Assembly (NCBI RefSeq): GCF_000004075.3
Contig: NC_026657.2
Span: 7,750,001 to 7,814,000 of the forward strand
Direction of reading: 5' to 3'
Length of the DNA stretch: 64,000 nucleotides
From: Cucumis sativus
Taxonomy: Eukaryota; Streptophyta; Magnoliopsida; Cucurbitales; Cucurbitaceae
The first letter of the stretch is position 1; each line of letters starts with the position of its first letter. The notes beneath the pieces were generated by a model, which was not told the DNA's origin, did no database searches, and worked only from the letters and a program-made list of their open reading frames with translations. The position numbers were made by a program, and so were the translations under genes. This document shows positions 1-20,085 of this stretch, piece after piece.

Positions 1-1496
1 TTTCCACTGCCACATTCAACAACCAAAAACTGTGCATGAAAATATGCCTCAATTCCTTGATTATCAGCAGATAAAAAACTAAAAAGACGGGGCATGTGTG
101 CTGTTCCTTCACCAGCAAGTGCACTTGCAGCTGCTGCAGCCGACATGGCAGATGATTTTCCAGACTTGGCTGCTGCTGCAGCAGCAATTGCTGCGGCAGC
201 AGTAGCTGTATTTAATGTGTCTGCAAATGACTCAATATAAATCCATGTGGCAAATGCATAACCATTTGAAAAGGGCCAACGACTTTCCCCTGGACCTAGC
301 AAACCAGAGCTTTCACCATCAAACTCAAATGTACTTGCAGGTCCCTTTGACTCTTTTCCACACAATGCCTTCTCCAATGCAAGCAATAACTTAGCTGCCC
401 ATTTGGTGGTCAGTGTACTTGTAATAACTTGAAACCATGCACGCAAGTCTGAAACATTTAGTGAATGCCCTGACAAATACTGAATGCAATAGCATAAAGG
501 AGCTCCATCCCAACTCAATTTGTCCGAGGAACCTACATCCTGCACAAAAACTGTTTCAGCTGACCTCAAAAGTACTCCCAACAGACCAGCCATAGAACAC
601 ATTGCTCTGTTTCTGGTACAAGCCTGCAAAATAGCAAGCAGTCCCCTGACCATTCTAGTCCTTGGGGACATGATCATCTCATTATCACCCAGACAAGGAA
701 GCCAAGGAATAAGCTCCCCAGCAACTATGGCAGCACGAGAATTTAGCATTACGCTAGGAGGATTGTTCTCTTCATCTTCTTCAAAGCTTTCAACACCACC
801 CATTGTCGCAAGAAGAGAGTCGACTACCGAAAAGGCAACACCCTCCATTTCCTCACTGCTGCCAAAAGTTTCCTTACCACTCACAACATTCTTCAATTTA
901 TCTAAACTCTCAGGCTTCCCCATGATTGCAGAATCTACCAAATGCAACAACTCCGGAGACACATTCGGCATTACAGATTTTGGTTTAAATTTTTGTGGTG
1001 AACCAAGAGGAGAATATCCAGAGTCGAAACTAGCTGATGAGGTTGACGGTTTAATAGAATGGCCCAGCCTCTTATCAGCCCCTGGACTAAGAGAATGGCT
1101 GTCATATTGTAGTTGACCAACTGTAGAGTCGTCAGATTCCGCACCAGATGTTCTAGTGGTATATTGGGAAGATTCTTGGAATGCACCAGAAGAAAGCCTT
1201 GCATCTTCAGAATTTGAAGATCGCTCTGAATCTAAAAGACCCCCAGATAATTCATCGACAGTCTTCCCCTGGTCTTTCAAACATACCTGCTCAAACTGAT
1301 CTTCATCTTCAACTGTAGTGACAGTAGTAACCTCTCCCAAGACTAGACCATCATTAACTATATTGACTTTATCACTGTCGACATTTGTGTCGTCTTGAAA
1401 TGCTTGGGAGGTCTTCTGTGCGTCACTAGTAACTGCATTGTCTGAATCATTCTCAGAATTTTCAGCAGCTGTTTTAGTTTCTTCGTCTTCTTCCAT
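1..1496 (-). CDS. BCHC2: BEACH domain-containing protein C2-like, N-terminal part (gene runs off the window)
   Basis: One uninterrupted reading frame runs from the ATG at 1496 to base 1, about 498 codons, and continues beyond the window. Residues 1 to about 230 are acidic and rich in Ser, Thr and Asp (start [17 protein letters not shown]), probably disordered. From about residue 400 a concanavalin-like lectin segment begins ([20 protein letters not shown]), split by an Ala-rich insert at about residues 425-460, then [19 protein letters not shown] recognise this combination from plant BEACH proteins of the BCHC class, giants of nearly 3,000 residues ending in PH-BEACH and WD40 domains, which must lie outside the window. 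The family acts in vesicle traffic and membrane dynamics. The C2 rather than C1 assignment is from memory of Arabidopsis At2g45540 and fits the neighbours. No in-frame ATG lies between the start and the proposed 5' UTR splice site. Confidence 0.9.
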   Translation of the reverse strand, partial: MEEDEETKTAAENSENDSDNAVTSDAQKTSQAFQDDTNVDSDKVNIVNDGLVLGEVTTVTTVEDEDQFEQVCLKDQGKTVDELSGGLLDSERSSNSEDARLSSGAFQESSQYTTRTSGAESDDSTVGQLQYDSHSLSPGADKRLGHSIKPSTSSASFDSGYSPLGSPQKFKPKSVMPNVSPELLHLVDSAIMGKPESLDKLKNVVSGKETFGSSEEMEGVAFSVVDSLLATMGGVESFEEDEENNPPSVMLNSRAAIVAGELIPWLPCLGDNEMIMSPRTRMVRGLLAILQACTRNRAMCSMAGLLGVLLRSAETVFVQDVGSSDKLSWDGAPLCYCIQYLSGHSLNVSDLRAWFQVITSTLTTKWAAKLLLALEKALCGKESKGPASTFEFDGESSGLLGPGESRWPFSNGYAFATWIYIESFADTLNTATAAAAIAAAAAAKSGKSSAMSAAAAASALAGEGTAHMPRLFSFLSADNQGIEAYFHAQFLVVECGSG

Positions 1497-2780
1497 GCTT
1501 CTCTGTCTTATAGATCCAGCAAATTACTTATTCATATTTGTAGAACGATCGCCATCTACAAGAGAGAAATAGTTTATCTTATTACAACAATAAATCTGAT
1601 TCAATAATACACTATTCAATCCATAGAATACCCTCTTCTAAGTTGACCACTCAACAAGTAATTATCAGAATAAGAAAATAATATTTTGAACAAAAAATTG
1701 TTTGAAAAAAAAAAACAGATATCTCTTAAGACAAGACTTCATCGATGGCAATTCACCAAATACAAACAATCTGGATAGAATAAAATTTGTAAATATCGTC
1801 GCTGCATAGAAGTTCTAAAAGAATGTGTTGTATAGACAATAGATATAAGTTCCAAGTGAAATTCATCTTAACGTTCATCGGGCAGGTCAGTCAAAATAAA
1901 CCCAACCTGGCATACTTCGTAAGATTTTCATGAAAAGATAGAACCCACGGACTAATTTCAGAGAGACGGACTAAAAAAATAAACACAAGTTGACGCTTTT
2001 ATTCACCGTGTTCAGAAAAATAAACTCCCGTTCAGAGGAAACAAAAAAATATAGACGCCACCATGCAGCTAGTGGAACTTAATATGCTTCCATCGCAAGC
2101 AAACTACGTGAAAAAAAAAAAAAAAAAAATTGATTTCCAATCGTCCTTCTGTATTCAACCTAATTCAATTTTCCGCGACCCAATAAGAATGTCGGGTCAC
2201 AAAGCTAGTGGTCTTAATTTGACTCGAATCAATAAATCTTTATTCTAAGCGAAGTCGCAGATCTACCTTAAAAGAGAATGCACAAGAAGATCCTTAAACC
2301 TATAATACAAATGCCAGTACCACCTGAAACATTTTATTTTCTAAATTCACCAGAAACATCAATTCTTTCAAAGATTGACCTCGTAGAAACAACCATAGTG
2401 AATAGATCAAACTTAATCAGGTGGCACACCATTCACCCACAAACGCATTGCACATTGATCGATTGAAAGAAAGAAAAATAAACATACGAGATAAGAAGGA
2501 TCCAAAACAGATGAAGCGGAAAACAAAGGAATGCAAGGATGTGAGAGAATCAGAGTGAATCAGGCATTGTTGGTGCAGGGGAATGGAGAAGGAGAATGAA
2601 CCGGAGAATTGATTGGGATGGGGGGATTATGGAGTGAAGCTGAAAATCTAGGAGGTGGATTCACAGCTCCGACCAAGCGAAAATTGAGAAATGAGGTCGT
2701 CGAGAAAATTAGCGGGGATGGAAGAGAGAGAAATGATGCGAATTGAGCGCGAGAGGGAAGGGGGAGATTACGGAGCTATT
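1497..2780 (-). promoter_or_regulatory. 5' leader of the BEACH gene: two UTR exons, one intron, short upstream ORFs
   Basis: On the minus strand a pyrimidine-rich stretch at about 2760-2488 looks like a first non-coding exon, ending at a GTATGT donor (first base 2487). The best acceptor is TTTCTCTCTTGTAG, with the second exon starting at 1555. That exon begins with an upstream ORF (1555-1532, MAIVLQI then TGA), overlapped by a second (1535-1524, MNK then TAA). The first exon holds another (2567-2550, MPDSL). None is in frame with the main ATG. Splice sites are inferred from motifs; no transcript was available. Confidence 0.55.
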
Positions 2781-4584
2781 TTATGAGGCTCCGTCCGTTG
2801 GATTTGTTGCCCAGTCAAAAATTAAAATCCAAATACTTTTTTCTTTTCCTTTTTTTCTCTCTTTTTTTTTTGCTTAAATACAAAATTGAAACAAATTTCT
2901 TTTATATGAATTTTATTTTATTTGAGGGAGGTGTGTGCAAAGTAAATATTAAAAATAAAAAGGAGTTTTTGCAAAAATTGCAAAATAAAAATTACGAGCA
3001 AAAATAACAAATTTAAAAATTGTAAACGTTTATTTTTATTATTATTATTTAATGCAATTTCTCAAATAAAAATAAAATAAATATCATATAAAAAAATTAG
3101 CAAACTTAACTAAATATTTGTCAATCTCTGTCTCTTTTAAAAAAAAAATTGTTGTATTTCGTAGTTTGTATTTTTTTTATCGATATTAGTTTTCCTTTTT
3201 AAATATTTGGAAGAAGAAAATACCTTTAAATTCCCTCGTTTTCAAAAGGTCAAAATTAACCACATAATTATAAAATTTTAAACATGAAAGATGTGTTACA
3301 TTTTTCAAATGGTAAAAAATGGTAAAACATATCAACTATTTGGGGAAAATTATTCTTTTTACGAAGGGTAATAGTTTGTATCTTTTACTATTATAAAAAA
3401 ATCTTTTATTTTTTGTATCAAGATGAACAATCATGAATTCTGAAAAGAGTGAGGAGTATTGTTTGTTATAATTTTAATATCTATAATAATTATGTTGACA
3501 TTTTGAAATACAAGTGAGATTTTAAGATTCATCATTTAAAAAAATTGACATTAACTACAAACCACGTAACCTAGACTTTTGTGACATTTTGCTATTTGTA
3601 TAAATATTTTCATTAATCCATTTATCTTAAGTTTAAATTTATAATGTCCATGACGTGTTAAATACAATTATAAATGAATGATGTGTTTTGGATTTAAGAA
3701 ATACTATCTTCTACGACGTGCGTGATATAATCTACAATGAAGGGATAAAATACTAAAATAAATTGTTTGCATATGCAATTTAAAAAACAAAAAATAAAAT
3801 GTAAATTGAGATTAAAAAAAAAAAAAGTTTGAATAGTTTGAATATGTACTTATTTGGCATCATGCTACATATGGTTGCTATGTGAATTTTGACATTTTCA
3901 AAATTTTAAACTATGCAAAATTATTGATAATGCCTAGTTGTCTTTAATTTACAATGTTTATGGCTGCTTTTACAAATGCTAGTAGAAAAGTAAGAAAAAG
4001 GAAAAAGTGTGCAATAGACTTTTATTGTAACACAAGTTGTGTATTTTGACATGATCTACTTTAGCAAGTGACTAGATGGACAAATTAATTGATAATAAAT
4101 GTTTGCGAAATGCTATTTGGCAGATGACAAAAGTCATTATTAAATGATAAATGTAGTATCGATGTTTATTTAAATGAACATTAGTAGCATTCATTGATGA
4201 ATATCATTCCGTATGTGTCTCAATCAATGAGCCAATTTAGAGATTTTCAAACATAGAATAAATATAGATATATAAAATGGAAACATAACTCATATTTTTG
4301 TTCAATTTTTAGAATTGCGTTTTAAGTTTTAGAAACCAGAAACGTAAATGGCTATAAAACACGTTGAATTCTTCAAAAAAATAAAGAAGAAGAAGAAAGA
4401 AACATGAGTGTTCAAACGGTCATTAACTTTAAAACTCACAAATTTAAGTTTTGAAGTGTGGGTGGGTTTATATAAATAGATTTCAAATTCATATCTAATT
4501 TATAAAGAATGGTATTTGTTAAGATCTATTATTCACGGCTATTATTACAAAGTTGATATCTATTTTATAATCTATAGTATCATT
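2781..4584. other. AT-rich spacer, no gene seen
   Basis: Very AT-rich with poly-A and poly-T runs. Small open frames here show no codon bias and match no family I know. It separates the BEACH promoter from the tRNA gene. Confidence 0.6.
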
Positions 4585-4657
4585 GGGGATGTAGCTCACA
4601 TGGTAGAGCGCTCGCTTTGCATGCGAGAGGTACGGGGTTCGATACCCCGCATCTCCA
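4585..4657 (+). tRNA. tRNA-Ala (anticodon UGC)
   Basis: A 73-base cloverleaf can be folded by eye. The acceptor arm pairs GGGGATG with CATCTCC, followed by discriminator A. The anticodon stem is CTCGC/GCGAG around loop TTTGCAT, giving anticodon TGC at 4618-4620. The T arm is CGGGG/CCCCG around TTCGATA. Position 3 pairs with position 70 as G:U, the alanine identity element. Internal Pol III promoter boxes A (TAGCTCACATGG) and B (GGTTCGATACC) are intact. There is no intron and no encoded CCA, as usual for nuclear plant tRNA genes. It looks functional. Confidence 0.97.
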
Positions 4658-4748
4658 ATTTTATTTTTTCAATTACATAGCTGATCTATTTAATTTACAT
4701 TATAAACAACATTTATGTTGAAAATGAAAGAACAAAACCCGACATAGA

Positions 4749-4864
4749 ACTTGAACATACGTCTCATCATAAATCTACTTCACCCACAACTTAAACATAC
4801 GTCTCTAGTGTGGAAATAAATCTAAATTTACTTCACTCAACTTGAACACACGTCTCTAGTGATG
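4749..4864. repeat. Degenerate direct repeat just after the tRNA
   Basis: The phrase CTTGAACATACGTCTC, or a close variant, occurs three times (about 4750, 4790 and 4842), each near an AAATCTACTTCAC-type phrase. This is an imperfect tandem array of about 45-50 bases leading into the 67-base repeat. Confidence 0.6.
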
Positions 4865-5052
4865 ATACATAGCTCACGTCAACTTAATACGACTTGAGAA
4901 CATTTATGTTGTATGATATTATAATAAAATAATACATAGCTCACGTCAACTTAATACGACTTGAGAACATTTATGTAGTATGATATTATAATAAAATAAT
5001 ACATAGCTCACGTCAACTTAACATTTTTGTAGTATGACATTATAATAAAATA
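4865..5052. repeat. Tandem repeat, 67-base unit, about 2.8 copies
   Basis: The unit begins at ACATAGCTCACGTC at 4867, 4934 and 5001, an exact 67-base period. The first two copies are almost identical (GTTGTATG against GTAGTATG). The third has lost about 13 bases in its middle. It lies between the tRNA and the AAA ATPase gene. Confidence 0.9.
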
Positions 5053-5535
5053 GAACATTTGCAACGTTATAAGCAAATCTACATCACCAACTCAGATCCA
5101 ATGGTTGAATTTAAGGATTGATATTTTTAAGTTATTTTTTCTTACAGACTTTTTAACCGAAAATATTTACACATCTCATTTACAAATAATTTTCTTTTAT
5201 ATTTGTAAATATTTTTAGATTTTTAAACTAAAATTTGTATGTAGAGAGAGACAAAAAAAAAAAAAAAAAAAAAAAGAACGGAAATCGAGAGCCCAATTTC
5301 CAGTTGTTGGATCATCCACACTCCGGCGATCCGCTCCCTCCAATAGGCAAGTTCGGGTTGTTGTATTTCTAAACCTTCCGAAAGAGGAAAGACTCATCAA
5401 ATTCGCCAAAGTCGAAGTAGCTCGGAGGACGATGTTGTTGAAGAGATTCCGAAGCTGGTTCGGACTGCCGTCTTTGTTTGCCTCTTCTAATTCGTTTTCA
5501 TGGATTGTTAGCTAACTGTATTTATTTGCGTAGGA

Positions 5536-13730
<8,195 letters not shown>

Positions 13731-14780
13731 ATATGCAAAAATTATGTTTTTTTTTTTGGAGACGGCTGTAGTGAAGAGAAGGAGAACCCTTCGCCACTAT
13801 GTATTATATTGTACAGACTTAATTCAAATACCAACGTCTAGATAGTTCTATCTTTTGGTTTCTTGTTTGAGATGGCCAAAATCATACGAGAATAATCTGT
13901 ATTTAGAAAACAGAATCAATGAAATGACTGTTCAAGTTTCGTTTAATAAACGAGACAACCATTGATAGTTTAATTCTCTTCCAATTATTGAAATAAAAAG
14001 AAGAAAAGGAAAAAAGGTTAGATATCTTTTAAATAATATATGCCAACTCTCCTCTACACAAATATACTTGTATAAAGAACATAAGGTGGCTCGAATTCTC
14101 ATTCGATTAAATTCATACTAATTCCACCAGTGATTAGGGTATTTTCTAAACTTTGAAAGCTAAGAAGTTGATTTAATTTTTGACCTAATGTAATTTAGTT
14201 AAATCTACATAATTTTCAATGAAATATAAGATACCTACTAATGTTGTATTGTTTTTTTTTCGGGTCAGCTTAAGGGACACTCGTGATCTTATAACATTTT
14301 GGTGTCACCATAGATCGAACCTATACTACTAATGTTGTAGTGTTAACGGTTTTGTATGTTACTAGGGAGATGTTATTAGATGAGGAGGGTGTGGTATGAA
14401 AAGTTGGAGGAGTAAACTTCACTCTCATCAAGAAATTTAGACAGTCTTATCATTTAAAAGAAGAACAATTTCAAATGTTTTTTCCGAATACAATAATTGG
14501 AAGATATATTGATATTTACAATAAAATTTTCCCAACTAAAAAACATAACTTTTATGTCAATTTGTAATATTTTAATTTTTCTTCTTAAGAAAAAAAAAAT
14601 TAAAGTCTTTTCACTCTTTTCTCGGCTAACGACTGACTCTGATTCTTCTTCTTCATTAGTCGTCAAAAATCTCTCTAACATCTACTGCTCGGTGATTCTC
14701 TCCTTCAATCTCTCAATTTCTTCCCGTTTCCAACTCCACAATCGATTAGTTTCATCATATTCAAACCACAATCAAGCCAT
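13731..14780. other. Spacer between the AAA ATPase and P450 genes
   Basis: Holds the 3' UTR of the AAA gene (poly-T run near 13748, AATCAATGAAATG-type end near 13915), a truncated SINE at 14252-14325, and the P450 5' UTR, pyrimidine-rich from about 14640. No other gene seen. Confidence 0.6.
14252..14325 (-). mobile_element. 5'-truncated SINE, antisense, with target-site duplication
   Basis: Read on the minus strand: box-B-like GGTTCGATCTATGG, GACACCAAAATGTTATA, then TTAAGCTGACCCG and an A tail (T run at 14252 on the plus strand). This matches the 3' half of the 11899 element. Flanking repeats of 17 bases with one mismatch (14235-14251 and 14326-14342, CTACTAATGTTGTA core) mark the insertion. 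The tRNA-like head up to box B is missing, so it was truncated on arrival. Confidence 0.85.
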
Positions 14781-17700
14781 ATGGAACTGATCAATTTCAA
14801 TATCATCACCTTCTTCTCCATCCTTCTCTGCCTCTTATTCCTCTCCTTCTTCATTCTCCTCCTCAAAACCCTATCCGGAAAGTCCATAACCAACTCCGAC
14901 TACTCACCGGTGTACGGCACCATCTACGGCCAGGCTTTCTACTTCAACAACCTGTACGATCATCTTACGGCGGTGGCGAAGCGGCACAGAACCTTCCGAC
15001 TGATCGGAGCGTCGTACAGCGAGATATATACAGTGAATCCGAGAAACATCGAGCATATATTGAAGACAAAATTCGAGAAGTATATGAAAGGAAGTAAGGA
15101 TCAAGAAGTGGGTGGGGATTTGTTCGGAGAGGGAATATTTGCGGTGGATGGAGAAAAGTGGAAGGAGCAGAGGAAATTGGCTAGCTATGAATTATCGACG
15201 AAGATTCTTAGGGATTTTAGCTGCTCTGTTTTTAGAAGAAATGCCGAAAAACTCGTCGGAATTATTTCGGAGTTCTCCACCATGGCGCGAGTCTTCGATG
15301 TGCAGGTAATACTCACTTTTTCAAATCACACGTGGATACACATGGAAACCGTAGCGCTATTTTCACACCACTAACCTAAATATTACAAAATATTACCAAA
15401 TAGTTCATCATATTTTGAAAATATCTTTAAAATGTTTGTCATTTAAAATAATTTCACATAGAATTCATTTATCTCATTTAAATTAAAATAGTATTAAAAA
15501 TTCATGTTGGAGAGGTAAAGAGAACACTTACTCGAAATAAATTTAAATTAAATTTAAATTTAGTATTTTTTTTATATCTTACATTTGATGTATGAATTAA
15601 CTTATATGAATCTCGACTAATCTTTAAGAAGCAACTTACTTAATTATTTATTTTAGTAACGATTAGACGAGAGAGTTGATTATTTTAAAGCTTTCTTTTA
15701 AATTTAAATATATATTTTAAAAGTATTTTTTTAAAAAAAAGGAAAAAACTTATTTCCGTTTTAAAGTTGAAAGTTTGAAATAATTTTAACATAAATTACC
15801 AATATTTCTATCATTTACAATTTTAATTAAATAATTTTGGTAACAACATTTTCAAAGCATATAATCAAGAGGAACGGTAGAAAATAAAATATTTTGGAAA
15901 ATCAAAGACAATGAATTTTGTTGAATTTGTTATTGATAATTATAATTGAAGACAATTTTAGTAATAATGATTAAGTATATAGAACATTTAAAAAAGTTAA
16001 AAATATAACAAAATATGAATTTTTATCCTTGATAGACTATGATTTATTTTATTAGTGATAGATCAATATTTTCAACGCAATCTAGTATTGATAGATTTGA
16101 CAAATTTTGCTATATTTGTAAATTTTTAAAAATATTACTATATACTTAATTATTTTGAATTTAATGGTTATATTTGTAACTATTGTACAAATAATTTTTA
16201 AAAAAATTTAAAAATTTCTAATAATTGTGGGATTTTTAAACCATTTTTTAAAATAAAAAATACATAATAAAATTAATTTTGAATAAAAAATTTACCCGAG
16301 TGAGTATATATATATATATACACATCAGGTGATTCTTACTAAATTAAGTATGTACAAAAATAGAAGGAATAAAAAACAGTTGTATAATGAAAAATTCGAT
16401 TCCATAAAATGGTATGCTGATATTTCAATCACATTTTCATTCCAAATCGTTACTGTATATCATTTCATGTCAAGCATTTCATGTCACGCATTTCATGTCA
16501 CGGTTCTTGCCCAACGTTAATTATAACAAATAGGGAAAAATAAACACCAAATTTGTACGAAAACAGTACTTAAATGGATCAATCTCTTACATTTAATAAA
16601 AAAAAGGTCACTTTTTTATAATTTGTTTTTTTCAAAAACAGTTTTTGTTTTGATTGCATGATAAAACCCATCACTCTAAAGCCAGTCTTCCGCTTCTTTT
16701 GTTAGGATCTTCTAATGCGATGCTCTTTGGACTCCATTTTCAAAGTTGGCTTCGGTGTCGATTTGAACTGCGTGGAGGAACCAAGCAAAGCTGCAGGCAG
16801 GCGCGGGTTCATGGAGGCTTTCGATAATGCTAGCGCTCAGGTTTTTTGGCGCTTCATTGATCCTTTCTGGAAATTGAAAAGATTTCTCAACGTCGGTTCC
16901 GAAGCTTCGTTTAGGAACAACCTCAAAATAATCGATGCTTTTGTGCACCAGTTGATCAGTGCTAGGAGAAAATTGCTTCATCAACCAAATCTCGTAAGCT
17001 TCATTTCATTCTTTGAATATTTCAATCCGTAGATTTCCAGTGATTCTTTTTTATTTTTTTTAATGTTTGTAAAGTGATTGCGTACCTCTTTATCTCAATT
17101 TAATGATTGAATTTAGGCATGTTATTTGAGCTACTTTACTGAGTATGTTTTTGAAATTTGTGTCAAAATTTTCATGTTTGGCCCAGAAATTTGTAGAAAG
17201 TTCAATAAGTGTAAAATGTAGATCTATATTACTTGCGCGAAAGCCATTAGAGAAGCTTGTACACAGTATATTCTACTCTTATACCATATTAAACCATCAT
17301 TGATCTCAAAAGCTTAAGCTCATGGGTTATGGTAATTTTAGTTACAATACTTCGACAATGTGTACGTGTCATGGAGCTATTTTGTAAAATTAGTTGATGG
17401 CAATTAGGATTATAAATGAAAAAGACTATCGTACTCGTAATATACTAGTTAAACTAAGCAATATGCTTGACGAACAATTTCTTAGTACAATGTTCGTAGA
17501 GAGGAAATGAATTGAAACAGCCGATTAGTCCAAAAGCTAAGTTGTGGTAACTAGTAGTGTAGGCATATCGAACTCTATGTTTTTGTTAACAAGCTTGCTG
17601 AATTTTGTTTGGAACTTGAAGAAGATTGACAAAGAGGACATACTTTCGAGGTTTCTGATGGAAAGTGAGAAGGATCCAACAAGAATGAATGATCAATATC

Positions 17701-19170
17701 TAAGAGATATAGTCCTGAATTTCATGTTGGCTGGCAGGGATACAAGTGCAGGAACTCTATCTTGGTTCTTCTATATGCTATGCAAGAACCCTTTAATACA
17801 GGAAAAAGTTGCAGAAGAAGTGAGCCAAATTGTTGGGGTTCAAGGGGAAGAAACTGACATACATTTGTTCATACAAAACTTAACTGATTCAGCTCTCGAT
17901 AAAATGCACTATCTTCATGCAGCATTGACAGAGACTCTAAGGCTCTATCCTGCAGTCCCTGTTGTAAGTTCTCAAAAACTGAGATTTTCGCTAACGTGTA
18001 GATAATTAGTATAATTTAGTTAGTTACTGTTAGTTTAGTTCTAAAATTTTAGATTAATTAGTGTTTAATAGGCCGTTTAAACTCAATTAGTTTTTTGACT
18101 TATTTTTTTCAAGGCTATAAATAATCGCTTCAAGGATTGTACTGGGAGCATTTTTTTAATCATTTTAAAACTGAACTCTGCTCTTGGAGAATGATAGATT
18201 TTCCTTGTTTTTCCATGAATTTGGCCTAATCATGAAGTAAATTAAATGTTGTAGCCCAATGAGTATTTGCAACAGATAACTGTGTAGTTTGTGAGTTTTG
18301 TGGAATCTGCAAATCATGTTCTGTTGATTAGGATCTTCAGTTTCTTTTCTTTTTTAGAATTTGTTTGTTGTTGATTTAGACTAGTTTTAGAAGCATTATT
18401 ATCTAGGATGTTTGAAAGTTATTTTGACAAATGGTTAAAATCAATTCAAAACATGTTTTAAGTAATCACTTCAAAGTTGTTCGGGACGAAAAATCACGTT
18501 TTAAAGTGTAAAATAAAACCATTGAATTGATTTTGAATGATTAAAGACATGTTTCAGTGTGATCTTGAACATACAAAAACGACTTTAACTACAAACATGC
18601 CCTTCACAAGCTACACGGTGTAATTTGTTATTCTTTAACCTATAGTTAAATGCCATCAAAATAACTATAGTAAGAAGATTTTGTGTTAAATCTGTTAGGA
18701 TGGAAGGACTGCAGAAATAGACGACATTCTTCCTGATGGCTATAAACTAAGAAAAGGGGATGGAGTATACTACTTGGCCTATTCCATGGGCAGAATGCCT
18801 TGCCTTTGGGGAGAAGATGCTGAAGATTTTAAACCTGAGAGATGGCTTGAAAATGGAACTTTTCGACCTGAATCACCTTTCAAATTCATCGCATTCCATG
18901 TGAGTATTGATTTCATATTTAGTTATATATCGTAGTTATACTTTTACGTGCCTTTACTGAGCTTCTTCATCGTAGGCGGGTCCTCGAATGTGTTTGGGGA
19001 AGGACTTTGCTTATCGACAAATGAAGATAGTATCTGCTGCACTGCTTCAATTTTTTCGATTCAAGTTAGCCGATCCAACGAGGAATGTAACTTATAGGAT
19101 CATGCTTACCCTTCACATAGATGGAGGGCTCCCACTTCTTGCACTACCGAGAGTAAGAAAATTTACATAA
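14781..19170 (+). CDS. CYP704A: Cytochrome P450, CYP704A type, 5 exons
   Basis: Exons: 14781-15305, 16706-16993, about 17622-17963, 18699-18899, 18976-19170, all phase 0, giving about 516 residues, normal for a plant P450. Residues 1-32 are a hydrophobic ER anchor. Visible signatures: I-helix AGRDTS (about 308-313), K-helix ETLRLYP (ExxR), KPERW, and the haem loop FHAGPRMCLG with the iron-ligating Cys near 458. The early motif FGEGIFAVDGEKWKEQRK is typical of clan 86 omega-hydroxylases. CYP704 enzymes hydroxylate long-chain fatty acids; CYP704B acts in pollen exine, while A-type substrates are less clear. Placement in CYP704A rests on resemblance to Arabidopsis At2g45510 and on its position next to the At2g45500-like gene. 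The exon 3 acceptor is uncertain by 3 bases (GAAG/AAG). All catalytic motifs are intact. Confidence 0.92.
16020..16170. repeat. Dispersed GATAGA-type repeat in P450 intron 1
   Basis: Contains TGATAGACTATG, TAGTGATAGATC and TTGATAGATTTGAC, then TTTTGCTATATTTGTAAA and ATATACTTAATTATTTTGAAT. The same phrases in the same order occur at 63270-63480, so this is a dispersed family. No coding capacity. Confidence 0.7.
18405..18605. mobile_element. Small foldback element in P450 intron 3
   Basis: The left arm AAATCAATTCAAAACATG is the approximate inverse of the right arm ATTGATTTTGAATGATTAAAG. Between them lie TTTAAGTAATCACTTCAAAG and ATCACGTTTTAAAG. The structure fits an old MITE. Similar phrases recur at 45050-45235 and about 34700-34790. 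Confidence 0.55.
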
Positions 19171-20085
19171 AGTACTGTCAAAAAAGTGTACAAGGTGAAC
19201 GAACTACTTGGTAATGTGAAATCCAAGAATAATAAAATTACCTAATGTATTATGACAAAGTGTATATGGTACAAAGATTAGCTTGTAATGTGAATTGACT
19301 TGTCCTATGTGTAAGTGTATATATATTGAATAAGCTTTATGATTTAGATGATCGTGGAAAATGTATGAGCAAAATATTACAAAATTTTAGATATAATTAT
19401 ATCAATAATAGTCACTTTTAGATTTACTATTTATAATAGAAGATAGATATGAATTTTTTATTTTGATTCATTTTGTTATATTTAAAAATATCATTAGTTT
19501 TACTTAAAATTTACATACTTTTCTTTTTGACATAAATGAGTTTGATAAATTTTTTCAAAGGTAGATATGCCTATATCCTAAAGCGTTTTTTTGAACCCTA
19601 AATGGTGACTAGAATAGTCATTTAACAAAAAATAGAAAAAATCAAACTCGACTTTTTTGAAGTTATAGAAAATAATATTAATAAATGAATATTTTGAAAT
19701 GGGCAATATTTGTAAATTCTAGATTTCATCTTTCTTATATTTGTTCACTCGAATCACACAAACATAATATATAAAAACGAGTTAGCCAATTAAGTAAAAT
19801 TGTAAAATGAAATTACTAATAAACGTAGGAATTATAAAATGAAATTAGAATTATTTACGAATATAGTAAAATAAATTATTCATAAACTCTCATTTAAAAT
19901 AATTACACATGAAACTGCTTACACGTCAATAATAGAAAGGAAACGCCAACTGTCGATGAAACGATGCGTTTAAGAAGGTAAGAGAGACACAGTATAAGAA
20001 ATTCAAATTCATTCAACGTTCCCATTTCCCTCGCTTTGCTCCGTCTTCAGATTTCTAGCAACCGGAGTTCGACGGTGGCGATCCG
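19171..20085. other. Spacer between P450 and Aurora genes
   Basis: The first 150 bases look like P450 3' UTR. The rest is AT-rich, with a degenerate GATAGA-type repeat near 19390-19510. From about 19980 the Aurora leader begins, a pyrimidine-rich 5' UTR (CCCATTTCCCTCGC) before the ATG. No other gene seen. Confidence 0.55.

Noticed and set aside
5432..5515. Earlier ATG for the AAA ATPase gene
   Set aside because: Its frame (MLLKRFRSWFGLPS) stops near 5515, and no GT-AG splice from it to the exon at 5534 joins the conserved MSFLKG frame. It may act as a short upstream ORF.
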